Shown: positions 8,930-18,284 of the stretch, piece after piece | How positions within the stretch are numbered: the stretch's first letter is position 1 | Layout: each line of letters opens with the position of its first letter | Assembly (NCBI RefSeq): GCF_029504655.1 | Contig: NZ_JAQFIL010000001.1 | Coordinates: forward strand, 4,779,001-4,843,000 | DNA: 64,000 nucleotides | Reading direction: 5' to 3' | Origin: Catalinimonas alkaloidigena | GTDB taxonomy: Bacteria > Bacteroidota > Bacteroidia > Cytophagales > Cyclobacteriaceae | The notes under the pieces: generated by a model | Database searches by the model: none | What the model was told of the DNA's origin: nothing | The model's input: the letters and a program-made list of their open reading frames with translations, nothing else | Program-made: the position numbers and the translations under genes

Positions 8930-9232
8930 TTATCCTCCAATTAGCACAGTAGGTGCACCGAGTACGATAACCCCACCATGCGAAGTAGAATCGCCCATAC
9001 GCGCGGCAGGCTTTCCTCCAATCATGACAGTGGCTGAGCCCAGTATGATACTGTCGGGTGGACCTACACATGTACACATATCACCCATTACAGCAGCGGG
9101 CATTCCGGCAATCAATACAGTAGGCACTCCTGGTCCGACAACAGGGCCTCCCACATGTGGAACCGGCGGTAAGCCGGGAGTTACCATTGGGCAAGTATGC
9201 ATATCTCCTATTCTGGCAGCAGGCTTACTCAT
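8930..9232 (-). CDS. PAAR-domain spike tip protein
   Basis: 100 residues, a complete stand-alone PAAR protein: MSKPAARIGDMHTCP at the start, VLIAGMPAAVMGDMCTC in the middle, and a second half with VMIGGKPAARMGD and VLIGG at the end. The PAAR fold makes the metal-sharpened cone on the end of the VgrG trimer; the conserved His/Cys (H12, C14, C53) may be metal ligands. No toxin extension is present, so a cargo would be a separate protein, and the next gene at 8045-8902 is the obvious candidate. Its start overlaps the tssK stop by 4 bp. Confidence 0.93.
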   Translation of the reverse strand: MSKPAARIGDMHTCPMVTPGLPPVPHVGGPVVGPGVPTVLIAGMPAAVMGDMCTCVGPPDSIILGSATVMIGGKPAARMGDSTSHGGVIVLGAPTVLIGG

Positions 9233-10392
9233 AATTCCCTCCCTCCTCTGAATATTTTAACAGTAGAACCCATTTTTTTAGGTGCGGCCTGCTCCGGTTG
9301 TGGTTCAGGTTCTTCTCTGGGCCTTTCATAAGCCGGAGCACTACTATAGGGTAGTTTTGAGAGTATTTCATTGAATGTGCTTATTTCCTGGTGAAGCTTG
9401 GCTATCACCTGATAGATTTGCCTATGCGAGTATTTGAGATTCAATATGTTATTGATCATATTTTCAAAGGTACCGGCAGCAAAGCTTCTGTTAAAGGTAT
9501 TATACACATTAAGCCTGTCATCTTCCGGCATACAGTTCAGTTCTGTAGAGACTAACCTGATGTGTCTTAAAAAGAACTTGAATAAATATATAGGAGATTT
9601 GTTAGGGATTTCCAGTTGAAACTCATCCTGGAAGATAGCCATGGTCATCAGCATACTTTCAGACAAAGCCAGGACATTCTGATTAACTGTCCTATCATCC
9701 AGCGCACGGTTTTTTTTGATAAATTGAGTAAGATGCTGCCTGGTATCATTGAGCAAAGTCTCAAACTCACGGTAAAATTCTACCAAGGTCGGGTGACTGC
9801 TCATACTGGTACAGGGCGGAATGTAATCTTCCACCTGCACTTCCCCCCCTACCACTCTGAATTTTCCTATCGTAAGGTGGTAAGTGCTAAACTCTTCAGA
9901 ATTAACCTCTTTGGAAGGAATGATGTCAACCGAATATTTAGGAATGGAAAACGGATGTCTAAGCGGGTGCTCTTCCGGATCAGGATCACCTATAGGAGTC
10001 CTATGGTATGGGTCAACGGTTACCACAATGGCATACTGCTGGTTAGAGGCATTGTTCAGATCAAACTTAACTTCAAACTGATTGCGTTCCAAACTATACA
10101 GCTTACTAATATAGGGAGTAATCTCTATTCTGATACCACCCCTGGTGATTGCCCTGCAGGACAGGAGCGTAACTTTTATAAACTGTGTCTGCTCAATATC
10201 TATCTGAAAATTTACTGAAGTATCAACATCATCAGAGGCCGGTAGCAATCCATACTCGTTGTCAGTCAACCTTAAAGCAGCTATATCTTTGAAGTGGTCA
10301 ATGATCCAGTCTTCGGTTTGATGAAAGTGATCTTTATTCACTTTCATTCCATCTATCCAGTTGACCGATGCTTTTCTTAGGTTAGGATGCAT
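9229..10392 (-). CDS. tssK: T6SS baseplate subunit TssK
   Basis: 387 residues, somewhat shorter than the proteobacterial TssK of about 450. The N-terminus has the family pattern NWIDGMKVNKDHFHQTEDW and later a C-terminal helical part (about 270-350) that in TssK binds the membrane complex. TssK trimers join the TssEFG wedges to the membrane complex, so this protein needs a partner that is not recognisable in this window. The last 40 residues are Pro/Glu-rich (PREEPEPQPEQAAPKK), probably a flexible tail. Located 15 bp after tssG and overlapping the PAAR gene by 4 bp. Confidence 0.88.
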   Translation of the reverse strand: MHPNLRKASVNWIDGMKVNKDHFHQTEDWIIDHFKDIAALRLTDNEYGLLPASDDVDTSVNFQIDIEQTQFIKVTLLSCRAITRGGIRIEITPYISKLYSLERNQFEVKFDLNNASNQQYAIVVTVDPYHRTPIGDPDPEEHPLRHPFSIPKYSVDIIPSKEVNSEEFSTYHLTIGKFRVVGGEVQVEDYIPPCTSMSSHPTLVEFYREFETLLNDTRQHLTQFIKKNRALDDRTVNQNVLALSESMLMTMAIFQDEFQLEIPNKSPIYLFKFFLRHIRLVSTELNCMPEDDRLNVYNTFNRSFAAGTFENMINNILNLKYSHRQIYQVIAKLHQEISTFNEILSKLPYSSAPAYERPREEPEPQPEQAAPKKMGSTVKIFRGGREL

Positions 10393-10406
10393 ATATCAAT
10401 AATCTA

Positions 10407-11384
10407 TTAAATAACTGTCGTATAATTTAGTAATCCTTTTCCATAATTGTCCCCTAATCTAAATGATTCTTGCTCAGGATTTACCAGAATCTTTATTTCC
10501 CAGTCAAGCTCAGCAGGAATGAAGTAAGCAAGTAGAAACTCAATATATTTCTGCTCTTTTCCATCAGGTAAAAACCCAGGGAGAGCCTGCTCTTGAAGAG
10601 GGCCAATTCTTATGGTAAGAGCATCCAGTTCACCTACATAAACGTCATCGAGTAAAAAATTATCACCCAGCTCAAATGCACCCAGACTGTTGTCTTCCAA
10701 ATGAAAACTTTCATATTTACCCAATGTGCTTTCTAAAGATACCGGAACTTGCAAAAGAATACTCAGGCACTGCGCTGTCAGTTCTATATTTCCAACTATA
10801 TTATGTACATTAGGTAACATGTAAGCAAGACATAACGATTGGTAATAATCTAACGGAAAAGGTATTTGCCAGAAATCTGCAATCAGTTCATCCACTATCG
10901 CTTCAGAAAGGCCTACAAGAGATTTTTGTTCTTCTATTTCAATGGCAATCCTTTGTTGATAAAACATCTGCTCCAGAGGCAGGAAAAACTTTCTTGCGCT
11001 TTTTTCTTCTTCCCGATGTATTTTAAGCTCTTTCACCGATTCTTCGGTATCAATATGCTTGGTCTTCCTGAGATTTGTATGAAACAATCCCTCCGGTAGC
11101 ATATCATAGAGTCCCTCACGATTGATATTAAAGTGTGCGGCTGAATGCCCCATTTTTTTATCTTCAATCACTTCCACTTTGGCCAAGTCAGGCTGGTAAT
11201 TTCTGGAAAATGTCCCTTGAGGTTTAATATACAATTTCTCAGGGTCTACCCTACCCTCTTCTATCAAAGCAGCAATCACTACCTCTACATACAGGTCAAG
11301 CTTTAGCTTAAGTGGCAGTTCTTTGAGTGTTGCGCTGGTATCTTTAGGAATGGCATTCATCTCAGGAGAATTCTTGTAATACAA
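10407..11384 (-). CDS. tssG: T6SS baseplate subunit TssG
   Basis: 325 residues, a usual TssG length. Called mainly from position: it overlaps the tssF end by 23 bp and precedes tssK, the standard tssE-F-G-K order. The sequence is a low-identity mixture typical of the family, with the recognisable PLDYYQSLCLAYMLPNVHNI and a late LPGFLPDG-x-x-x-x-YIEFLLAYFIP segment. TssG pairs with two TssF copies to form the wedge around the VgrG hub in the cytoplasm. The overlap implies coupled translation with tssF. Confidence 0.8.
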   Translation of the reverse strand: MYYKNSPEMNAIPKDTSATLKELPLKLKLDLYVEVVIAALIEEGRVDPEKLYIKPQGTFSRNYQPDLAKVEVIEDKKMGHSAAHFNINREGLYDMLPEGLFHTNLRKTKHIDTEESVKELKIHREEEKSARKFFLPLEQMFYQQRIAIEIEEQKSLVGLSEAIVDELIADFWQIPFPLDYYQSLCLAYMLPNVHNIVGNIELTAQCLSILLQVPVSLESTLGKYESFHLEDNSLGAFELGDNFLLDDVYVGELDALTIRIGPLQEQALPGFLPDGKEQKYIEFLLAYFIPAELDWEIKILVNPEQESFRLGDNYGKGLLNYTTVI

Positions 11385-13221
11385 TTTTTACCGTAATTGG
11401 TAAGAAGATGGAAGAACGCCGCTGCAAATTCATTGACAGCTCCTCACAGATTTTATTCCACTCCTCTACTGATAATTCCTCTTTTTCATGGGGAGTAATT
11501 TCAACATTTAACACCCTGCGCAGCCCTTGCCGATGTGAGGGCGCGTTGATATATCCTTTATTGATATCTATGTGGGCTATCGTCTCTCCCAATTCAGCAT
11601 AACAGGCAGCTTTTATGTCTTCCCGAGTGACGATCCTGTCCCTGGAAAGTAAGTTGCTACGGAAAGTATACAATTTTTCCTGTTCAGAGGGTTTGTCTTT
11701 TCCTCCGAATGATGTGGTCATAGAAAACACACTCTTGGCTTTGATGTCTATGGAACGTGTTTTGAATGCGCTTCCGGCTGGAACCTTGTTAGCAAGCGCC
11801 CCGGTAGTATTCCAAAAAGAAACGTAAATATCTTTCGCCTTATCCGGCTTAAGCATAAGGTACTGATCGGTGTCACCTTCCTGTGTTTTGTTGGCAAGGT
11901 TATTTTCAATCCTGTTCAAAATTTGCTCTAACTCTACAATTTCCTTGGAGCCAATAGAACCGCTGGCTGCCTTAAATGCTGCGGCCTCATCCCGCATGAG
12001 CTCCAGTACATAATTCAACATTTCACGGGCATTGCGACTGTCAAACTTGCCTACCCTATCTCTGCGTATCGCAAAAATTCCCGGTTTCATCTGCTTGGCA
12101 TCAAAGAACGGAAGCCCCTGAAAAGGCTGATTATCGTTTGAGGCTACCTTGTGTATGGCTAGAAAATAATCATCAGATTTCAGGGGGATGATATTAAGAC
12201 TTTCATCAAGGCGATAAGGCCGGCGGTTGTCAATCAATTGCCGGTTGCAGGCCGGAAAGCAGTTAATGGCCATGGTCATATCTTCGACAGCATCCTGAGG
12301 AATCAGTTGCGATAATGATAACTTTATCCAGAGAAGCGGTTCTTTAAAATTTTTTAATACCTCTTCTTCAAAAAGCGCTTCAAAAGCTTCAGGGTAATTC
12401 CTCAACTGTGCCTTGGTCATGATGTCACTACTACTGATGGTAAGAAAATGCTGCTCGTACAACTGATTTACTTTATCCTCAATTTTGGGTAAGATGTCCC
12501 ACTCCTCCTGCAATTCATTTCTAAGCTTGCTTATTCTGTCTTCTACAGTCAGGCCGTAGCCCGAGCGGGTACTCATATTGTTTTCTCCTACTGAACATTG
12601 AGTGACGGGTAGCAGGTTAAGGAATTTCTGTTTTTCGGGATGGTTGCGCCAGTCAAAGAAAAAGCTAATTTGTGGAATGTTTCCCAGATTAGCATTCACC
12701 TTGACCCCCACCCATATGCTTTGATTGGGGAAGCTTTCTCCTTTTTTTGTGCTGCTCAGCGTTTCCCTCGTATTGACATCTATCTGCTGCAGAAGCCGCT
12801 TTCCCACACCTATATAACGTATGCTGACATCAAAAATATTGGCCGGAAGTGTAGGAGAAAAAAAAACCGCTTTCTTACTGATTTCAGTGGGTTTTGCCGG
12901 GTTGATCACTTCTTTGTCAATTGAAAACTGATCTTCTGGGCGAAGTGTATAAAGTGGCTCTACTGCACTGGCGTGCATGATGGTATGGGCCGGCAGAGGA
13001 GTAACCAGGCTTTCCGGTAAGAGCAGATGCGCCAGTTTTTCTAATACCCGGCTCTGGGAAGAAACGATCTGGTTGGCGGTGCGCTCAAACTCCACCGCGC
13101 AGGCTCCCAGCAGCAGGTCTACCAAGGGATCAAAGCCATCCATATCAGCCTGCTGATAGCCCCAAAGGTCAGCTACATACTTTACTAAACGGCGTTTGAT
13201 GTTGGATTTGCTAATATTCAT
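11362..13221 (-). CDS. tssF: T6SS baseplate subunit TssF
   Basis: 619 residues, normal for TssF. The opening follows the family: an YVADLWGYQQADMDGFDPLV stretch, then DLLLGACAVEFERTANQI and LAHLLLPESLVTPLPAHTI, matching the TssF start in which the protein's N-terminus leads on to a line about pressing reagents of the form LLPE-x-x-x-P-x-P. The C-terminal part with REDIKAACYAEL and a NVEITP strand matches the wedge-type fold shared with phage baseplate proteins. Acts in the baseplate with TssG, TssE and TssK. 24 bp after tssE. Confidence 0.87.
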   Translation of the reverse strand: MNISKSNIKRRLVKYVADLWGYQQADMDGFDPLVDLLLGACAVEFERTANQIVSSQSRVLEKLAHLLLPESLVTPLPAHTIMHASAVEPLYTLRPEDQFSIDKEVINPAKPTEISKKAVFFSPTLPANIFDVSIRYIGVGKRLLQQIDVNTRETLSSTKKGESFPNQSIWVGVKVNANLGNIPQISFFFDWRNHPEKQKFLNLLPVTQCSVGENNMSTRSGYGLTVEDRISKLRNELQEEWDILPKIEDKVNQLYEQHFLTISSSDIMTKAQLRNYPEAFEALFEEEVLKNFKEPLLWIKLSLSQLIPQDAVEDMTMAINCFPACNRQLIDNRRPYRLDESLNIIPLKSDDYFLAIHKVASNDNQPFQGLPFFDAKQMKPGIFAIRRDRVGKFDSRNAREMLNYVLELMRDEAAAFKAASGSIGSKEIVELEQILNRIENNLANKTQEGDTDQYLMLKPDKAKDIYVSFWNTTGALANKVPAGSAFKTRSIDIKAKSVFSMTTSFGGKDKPSEQEKLYTFRSNLLSRDRIVTREDIKAACYAELGETIAHIDINKGYINAPSHRQGLRRVLNVEITPHEKEELSVEEWNKICEELSMNLQRRSSIFLPITVKIVLQEFS

Positions 13222-13244
13222 ATGCAGAGAGCGTTTCCTTAAAA

Positions 13245-13682
13245 TTAATGAATTGAAAGTGGACTAAAATATATAAACTCCTGATGTTGGAATAGCTCGC
13301 GTGTTTTCTGAATTGTGCCGGATACAGTAATATGGATTCTTTTTTTCAGGCGGTTTTGTGGATTACTTCCAACAGCATAATCTTTGGGATCTTCTACTTT
13401 CACTTTGGTTTGGATAGCATCCATCCGCTTCTCATAGCAAGCAATGGCCTCTTTGATCTGTGTCTCAAGTGCGTTTTCCCACTTGCTGATGCTCTTGATA
13501 TTCTCAAAATCCTGGTTCCATACGTAGCAGCCAAAATCGTAATCATAGCGGTACTCAGTGAGGTGTGTTTTGAGGATGATGTGAATGTAATCCGCGATCC
13601 CTTCCTTCAACTCAGCTAAGCGATGTCTTTTTTTCTGAGTCAGTTGCTCAGTTTGTAATGGAAATGTATAGTAGGGGCGCAT
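13245..13682 (-). CDS. tssE: T6SS baseplate subunit TssE (gp25-like)
   Basis: 145 residues. Family features of gp25/TssE: a helical start with LKEGIADYIHIILKTHLTEYRYDYDFGCYVW, in which the D-F-G-C turn replaces the more common FG-G-W, then an amphipathic helix around IKSISKWENALETQIKEAIACYEKR and a final beta part with VSGTI. TssE primes sheath assembly on the baseplate. Five base pairs after the orphan gene at 13688, so it is part of the same transcript. Confidence 0.85.
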   Translation of the reverse strand: MRPYYTFPLQTEQLTQKKRHRLAELKEGIADYIHIILKTHLTEYRYDYDFGCYVWNQDFENIKSISKWENALETQIKEAIACYEKRMDAIQTKVKVEDPKDYAVGSNPQNRLKKRIHITVSGTIQKTRELFQHQEFIYFSPLSIH

Positions 13683-13687
13683 AGGTT

Positions 13688-14182
13688 TTAGTCTTTATGA
13701 GTGTAGAGGTAACTTGGCTTTCCCGGATAAACAGTTTTTAGCTTTCCGTCTTCATAAGTAACTACAGTTACTGTTGAGGTGGGACTATTCAACTGTGAAT
13801 CGTAGCCAACTACATACCCCATATCAAAAGTGGTGACCAAAAGCCTATTGTTGGCTACTATAGCCGGATACACCGCGGATCTTAATACCGCTTCCTCTAG
13901 TATCTCAAAGCTATTAAATTTACTTTTTTCCAGGCTATCTGCTTTATTATCTAGCTGATGACCTGATCTTCTCTTTTCGTAACCGGGCAGTCTGGCATTG
14001 GTCTTAGCCAATATTTTGTCTACATATCTAGTTTTAGGTTTAGAGTTTGGGTTATCATCGTCAGCATCATCAGGGTGAGGGTCAGGATGCCATGTCGCAT
14101 AATCATGATTCATCCGAGCATGAAATTTGTCTTCATACTCAAAAATTACAGGTGGCTTGTTTTCAGGAAGAACTATTTTCAT
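13688..14182 (-). CDS. T6SS-cluster protein of unknown function
   Basis: 164 residues, not recognised. No signal peptide, no membrane helix. The N-terminal third is acidic and His/Asp/Asn-rich (around HPDPHPDDADDDNPNSKP), the middle is charged and probably helical (residues 50-105), and the end is beta-like (VVGYDSQLNSPTSTVTVVTY). It sits 6 bp after vgrG and 5 bp before tssE, a tight fit inside the structural operon. Position directly after vgrG suits an adaptor, a VgrG cargo or a lineage-specific baseplate part. Nothing in the sequence decides among these. Confidence 0.65.
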   Translation of the reverse strand: MKIVLPENKPPVIFEYEDKFHARMNHDYATWHPDPHPDDADDDNPNSKPKTRYVDKILAKTNARLPGYEKRRSGHQLDNKADSLEKSKFNSFEILEEAVLRSAVYPAIVANNRLLVTTFDMGYVVGYDSQLNSPTSTVTVVTYEDGKLKTVYPGKPSYLYTHKD

Positions 14183-14188
14183 ATCAGT

Positions 14189-16051
14189 TCAATTTATTTT
14201 CACCAGGGCACCTTTCAAACTGGCCATAGGGCCACCATCCAGATCCAGTTGGACTCCTCCTTTAAGTGAAGACATTATCCCCCCCTCAAGGTTTAGGTCA
14301 GTACCACCTTTCACACTTGCCGCGGTTCCTGCCTCAACTTTGGTATCAGTACCAGACTTGACATTTAGCTCAGTTCCCGCTTCCATTTTTGTATCCGTAC
14401 CGGATTTGATCTCCAGCCCCTGACCTACATCCAGGCTGGCATTAGCTCCTGCTTTGATGTCAATATCCTCATCTGCATTCATGGTGATGGAATTAGCCTG
14501 TATATCCAGTGCTCCCAAAGTCATGATCGTGATCTTTCCATCTCCTTCCATACTTAGCCGAATCTCGTTGGTCGCACTATCAATATCATCATTGGTAATG
14601 ATAATTTCTTCTTTATCGTTCTCATCTACAAAGTGAATCTGATTCCCAGAGCGTGTCCTGATCACCTTTCGGTTGGTATCCGAATTATGCCACTCTTTGG
14701 GATGATTGCTGCTATTGTTATGGAAGACACTTCCCATCACATAAGGTAATTCGGGATTGTCATTGATAAACCCTACAATCACTTCATCCTCTATCTCTGG
14801 CGTGAAGAAGAAGCCGTGCAGATCAGATGACTGCCCGGCATAAGGCTGCATCATACGTACCCAGGGGGTCATTGACCCGCTATCTTGCCATTTAAACTGC
14901 ACTTTCACCCTACCCATGCCTTCAGGATCATCATTTTCTATGACTGTCGCCTGTTGAGCTTCACAGAAAGGAATGCGTACTCTCGGGTTATCGGGAGGAC
15001 TGGAAGCCGCATCAGGAATGGCCTGTATGGTATTGCTATAACTGAAGCTTTCATCTATGCTATGATTGATCGCCGTGATGATGAACTTTTCAAGGTCTAC
15101 CTCATTGGCTTTTTCACCGGTAATATTGATGACCGAACCTACTCTGAGTTGTGTATGATCGGTTGTTCCGCTAAGCACCACCATATCACGGGAGCGGGTG
15201 GCCATCTCATGGCGGACATAATCATCCAGAGCGTCAGCAGATTGAAACTCATGATACGGTATGCGTAGGGATTTACCAGAGAAGGCGTCCGGCTCAATTT
15301 TATTCAGTATTTCGTTGCCAAAAGTATCAAGATCTGAAATATCACCGGGCCTCGCTCTGCTTTCGTAAACCTCATGCTTGAGGTAATCATAAGCTTTGGC
15401 TTTAAAATTTACCGGCACTACCCGCATAGAGAGCTTCATATCCTGCAGATCTTTTTCCAGCAGTAAATCAATCGCAGAACTTGAGGGTTGCGCGCCAAAA
15501 ATAAACTCATCACCATCATAATAGAGCCACTCACCGTAGGTATCTGCCAGTCTTTGCAGAAACTGCATATTTGTCTCCCGATACTGCACAGCATACTCTA
15601 TGTTTTCAGTGTATCTGGGATCAACTTTAGCGCTCATATTGGCTGGCACATCCTCTAACAACTGGTTGACAATATCCGCCAAAGTCATTTCATGAAAAGA
15701 GCGGGTTGTGGCTACGCCACTGAGGTAAACGGTAGGGCTATGGGCAGTAACAAATATCATCCTTTCTCCTCTTTGAGAGCGGGTCATTCGGATGTCAGTC
15801 ACTATTCCTTTAAAGCTAAAATCTCTTTTGAGTTTATTAAATACTCCTGAAGTAATTTCAGCGGTAAGCGGCTGATTCAGATAATCCTTAGCCTGATTAA
15901 GTATTTGTGAGTTATTGTCCTTAAATGCGTTAAGAGGAATGACGACCTGAATAACATTATGGTCAAATAAACTCTGACTGATGTCCAGATCTGCTATTGG
16001 AGAAATGGGCTTGCCCGCAATGGTGACATTTACCTTTACTTGATGTGCCAA
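14189..16051 (-). CDS. vgrG: T6SS spike protein VgrG (TssI)
   Basis: 620 residues. The N-terminal part (about 1-370) is the gp27-like hub, with FKGIVTDIRMTRSQRG and MQFLQRLADTYGEWLYYDGD typical of VgrG/phage D proteins. A gp5-like OB fold follows (about 380-475): ATVIENDDPEGMGRVKVQF and a WVRMMQPYAG segment. The last 130 residues form the needle: repeats of about eight residues with a G-T-D-x-K/N-x-E/K-x pattern (for example KSGTDTKMEAGTE, KSGTDTKVEAGTA), as expected of a triple-stranded beta helix. No extra toxin domain follows the needle; the protein ends in ALVKIN. First gene after the hcp-vgrG gap of 275 bp, and probably has its own promoter or reads through the hcp hairpin. Confidence 0.93.
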   Translation of the reverse strand: MAHQVKVNVTIAGKPISPIADLDISQSLFDHNVIQVVIPLNAFKDNNSQILNQAKDYLNQPLTAEITSGVFNKLKRDFSFKGIVTDIRMTRSQRGERMIFVTAHSPTVYLSGVATTRSFHEMTLADIVNQLLEDVPANMSAKVDPRYTENIEYAVQYRETNMQFLQRLADTYGEWLYYDGDEFIFGAQPSSSAIDLLLEKDLQDMKLSMRVVPVNFKAKAYDYLKHEVYESRARPGDISDLDTFGNEILNKIEPDAFSGKSLRIPYHEFQSADALDDYVRHEMATRSRDMVVLSGTTDHTQLRVGSVINITGEKANEVDLEKFIITAINHSIDESFSYSNTIQAIPDAASSPPDNPRVRIPFCEAQQATVIENDDPEGMGRVKVQFKWQDSGSMTPWVRMMQPYAGQSSDLHGFFFTPEIEDEVIVGFINDNPELPYVMGSVFHNNSSNHPKEWHNSDTNRKVIRTRSGNQIHFVDENDKEEIIITNDDIDSATNEIRLSMEGDGKITIMTLGALDIQANSITMNADEDIDIKAGANASLDVGQGLEIKSGTDTKMEAGTELNVKSGTDTKVEAGTAASVKGGTDLNLEGGIMSSLKGGVQLDLDGGPMASLKGALVKIN

Positions 16052-16278
16052 AATAATGTGATGGTTTTATCTACAATCAGTAAAATAGATCTATCATCTT
16101 TACTGCCTAACACTGATAAGTCATTTTGAATAGTACATCATGCGCACATGCTATACAGCTAAATAAAACTGGTTTGATTTTTTATAAATGCTTGAAATAG
16201 ACTAATAAGCTCAATAGAAAATCAAAACAAGTTCCTGATCATTACCTTATCCTGTTAGCTACTGTTTAAATTGAATAA

Positions 16279-16316
16279 CTGCACCACTTTAGTACTGAGT
16301 ATTTCAAGCGGTGCAG
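16279..16316 (-). terminator. hairpin downstream of hcp, possible attenuating terminator
   Basis: CTGCACC (16279-16285) and GGTGCAG (16310-16316) pair perfectly around a 24-nt loop, starting 11 bp after the tssD stop. No long T-tract follows on the minus strand, so full termination is doubtful. It could lower transcription into vgrG or protect the abundant hcp message. The remainder of the 16052-16326 gap shows nothing else. Confidence 0.4.
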
Positions 16317-16326
16317 CCTATTTTGT

Positions 16327-16740
16327 TTATTTAGCAAAATCAGGCCATTCGTTCTCATGTACCGCAGGGCCATCATCACCTTCAATTGTGATTTCCCGTG
16401 CAGAAAGACCAAAATTTTCAGTGGCTTCCGAGTTTTCACTGTAGGTTTGAGAGTAGTCTACAATGTAGACATCTTTCAGACTAATGGTCTTTACAGGCTT
16501 TTTATCGTCAGTTTCATCCATAATCTCAATCTTGGCCTCCTTGGTTTGGGTATTGGCCAGGGTCATCCAGGTGGGCAGGAAAACACTCTTGGACGCTTCA
16601 ATACTGAGGCTTACATATCCTCCGGTTATGTTGCCAGAAGGCTTACCTGAAAAATCGGTACCCCGTGAGAAATTGTAACTAAAAGCCAAAACTCTCCTGT
16701 CAGTAATTTTGTCTAATGTTAATCTTACTTTTTGAGCCAT
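16327..16740 (-). CDS. tssD: T6SS tube protein TssD (Hcp)
   Basis: 137 residues. It follows the Bacteroidota TssD pattern: a beta-rich small protein with the opening MAQKVRLTLD, a GGYVSLSIEASKSVFLPTWM region, a kinked KDVYIVDYSQTYSENSE strand and NFGLSAREITIEG near the end. Hexamers stack to form the inner tube expelled by sheath contraction. Separate from tssC by 144 bp and from vgrG by 275 bp, which would allow separate, higher expression. Only this one copy is present in the window. Confidence 0.9.
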   Translation of the reverse strand: MAQKVRLTLDKITDRRVLAFSYNFSRGTDFSGKPSGNITGGYVSLSIEASKSVFLPTWMTLANTQTKEAKIEIMDETDDKKPVKTISLKDVYIVDYSQTYSENSEATENFGLSAREITIEGDDGPAVHENEWPDFAK

Positions 16741-16884
16741 GATAATTAATAGTTAAAGTTGAAGTTGTGTATTTTTTAAGTTGATATTTCCAAATGCTGT
16801 ACAGCCATCAGTTTCAGATAAGTATGTATTATATACCCGCTACCTGCCAAGCCACTTGTTTTCGGAAATAGAGTTAGCTAGATC

Positions 16885-18273
16885 TTATTCTTCAGCAAAT
16901 TCAGCAGCCCACTCATCCGCAGTATCTCCTTTAGTACCTCCCAGTTTCAAAAGGAAATTTTTGGCAGGAAAAAAGGGCGTGATGTGTAGGTCAATATTAA
17001 TTCGCTTGGTTTCGGGGTCCTGCTCCAACTTCATCAGTTTATAGTCCTGAATAATCTTGGTGCTTCCCATGATACTTTTTAGATATCCGGAAATCTCACT
17101 ACTCAGCTCTTTTTGAACTTTAGGAGTCCAGTTCACAAAAGCCTGTCGGTTAAGGAAGTCAATAAGCACCTTGCCTATATAATCAAATACACGAACTACT
17201 GAGTATGTCTGCAAGCCTATGTCGTTTCCGGTATAGAGGGTTTTGGCAGAAAAAGCCATAATCTTATCCCACTCTTTTACCATAGGTACCAGGCCGCGTT
17301 TTTCCAGTTCAGTGATTTCACTTTTCTTCAATGGAAACCTCACTCCGTTTACCTCATTGATACCACCATGCATTTTTCCGGCAGTAGGCTGTGCAATGAG
17401 TGTGCTGTAAATTTTTCCTGCTAAAGCGGCAGAGGGAGGAACATGTAACTCTTCCTCTTCGCCCAACTCGTCATACTTTTCACGGCCTACCAGCCAGTTA
17501 CAAGCCATGATCACATTGGAGCGATGAATCTCTCCGCCGGTAAGGTTGGCTACATCAAACTCTTCCATTACCGCGTCAGGATCATCCAGGTGTGCGAAGT
17601 CAGTAACCAACATTACCTTATTCTGGTAGGCAATTTTAGCCCATTTTTCTACTACCATATTTGACCCCAGATAGCCGGGAATTACCAGTAAAGAATAATT
17701 TTCCCTGAGATCCAGTCTGTCATGGCGGGCTTTAAGCTCTTCTGCTATTTTATCAATGACTAAAGTATTATCAAGGTCTTTCAGGCGGTCAAGGTCTGCG
17801 TTAAATATGGTAATGTTCCTTACCTTGTCCTGCTCAGAATTTTTAAAGAACAAGGCCATAGAGCGATAATTTTGCTCTAACTCGCGGGTAGCCTCCATGG
17901 CTTTGGCAAGGTTCTGATTCAGTAATTTTTCCGCTGATTGACTTCTTTCTTCGGCTTTACCCACCAATTCAGTAATATCATCAGATTCACTGAGCAGGGT
18001 ATGCCAGAGCTGAAGTTGCTTTTTGAGTTCTTCCCGGTCTTTCTTCCGGCCCGCTTCGTTGAGGAAAATGTTTTTACGTGCTTTACCTTCAGGGCTCATT
18101 ACTTTAGAGCCATCTACTGAGGCTTCAATGAGTTCAAACTCTCCGTATTCTACCAACTCTTCCAGGCTTTCTTCCAGCACCTGGTTAGGGTTATCAATTT
18201 TTGCTCCTTCCTTGGTCTTGGCAGGTGCCGCCGCTGCGGTCGCAGGCGATTTTTGAGCTTTCTGATCAGCCAT
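16885..18273 (-). CDS. tssC: T6SS sheath large subunit TssC
   Basis: 462 residues. After an Ala/Lys-rich N-terminus (about 1-25) the family motifs follow: LLVIPGYLGSNMVVEKWAKI, a VDFDVA-like EFDVANLTGG and, in the C-terminal part, FVNWTPKVQKELSSEISGYL and NIDLHITPFFPAKNFLLKLG. TssC pairs with TssB to build the contractile sheath that ClpV disassembles. 12 bp after tssB, so translated from the same message. Normal length for Bacteroidota TssC. Confidence 0.92.
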   Translation of the reverse strand: MADQKAQKSPATAAAAPAKTKEGAKIDNPNQVLEESLEELVEYGEFELIEASVDGSKVMSPEGKARKNIFLNEAGRKKDREELKKQLQLWHTLLSESDDITELVGKAEERSQSAEKLLNQNLAKAMEATRELEQNYRSMALFFKNSEQDKVRNITIFNADLDRLKDLDNTLVIDKIAEELKARHDRLDLRENYSLLVIPGYLGSNMVVEKWAKIAYQNKVMLVTDFAHLDDPDAVMEEFDVANLTGGEIHRSNVIMACNWLVGREKYDELGEEEELHVPPSAALAGKIYSTLIAQPTAGKMHGGINEVNGVRFPLKKSEITELEKRGLVPMVKEWDKIMAFSAKTLYTGNDIGLQTYSVVRVFDYIGKVLIDFLNRQAFVNWTPKVQKELSSEISGYLKSIMGSTKIIQDYKLMKLEQDPETKRINIDLHITPFFPAKNFLLKLGGTKGDTADEWAAEFAEE

Positions 18274-18284
18274 AGTTTTTTTGT

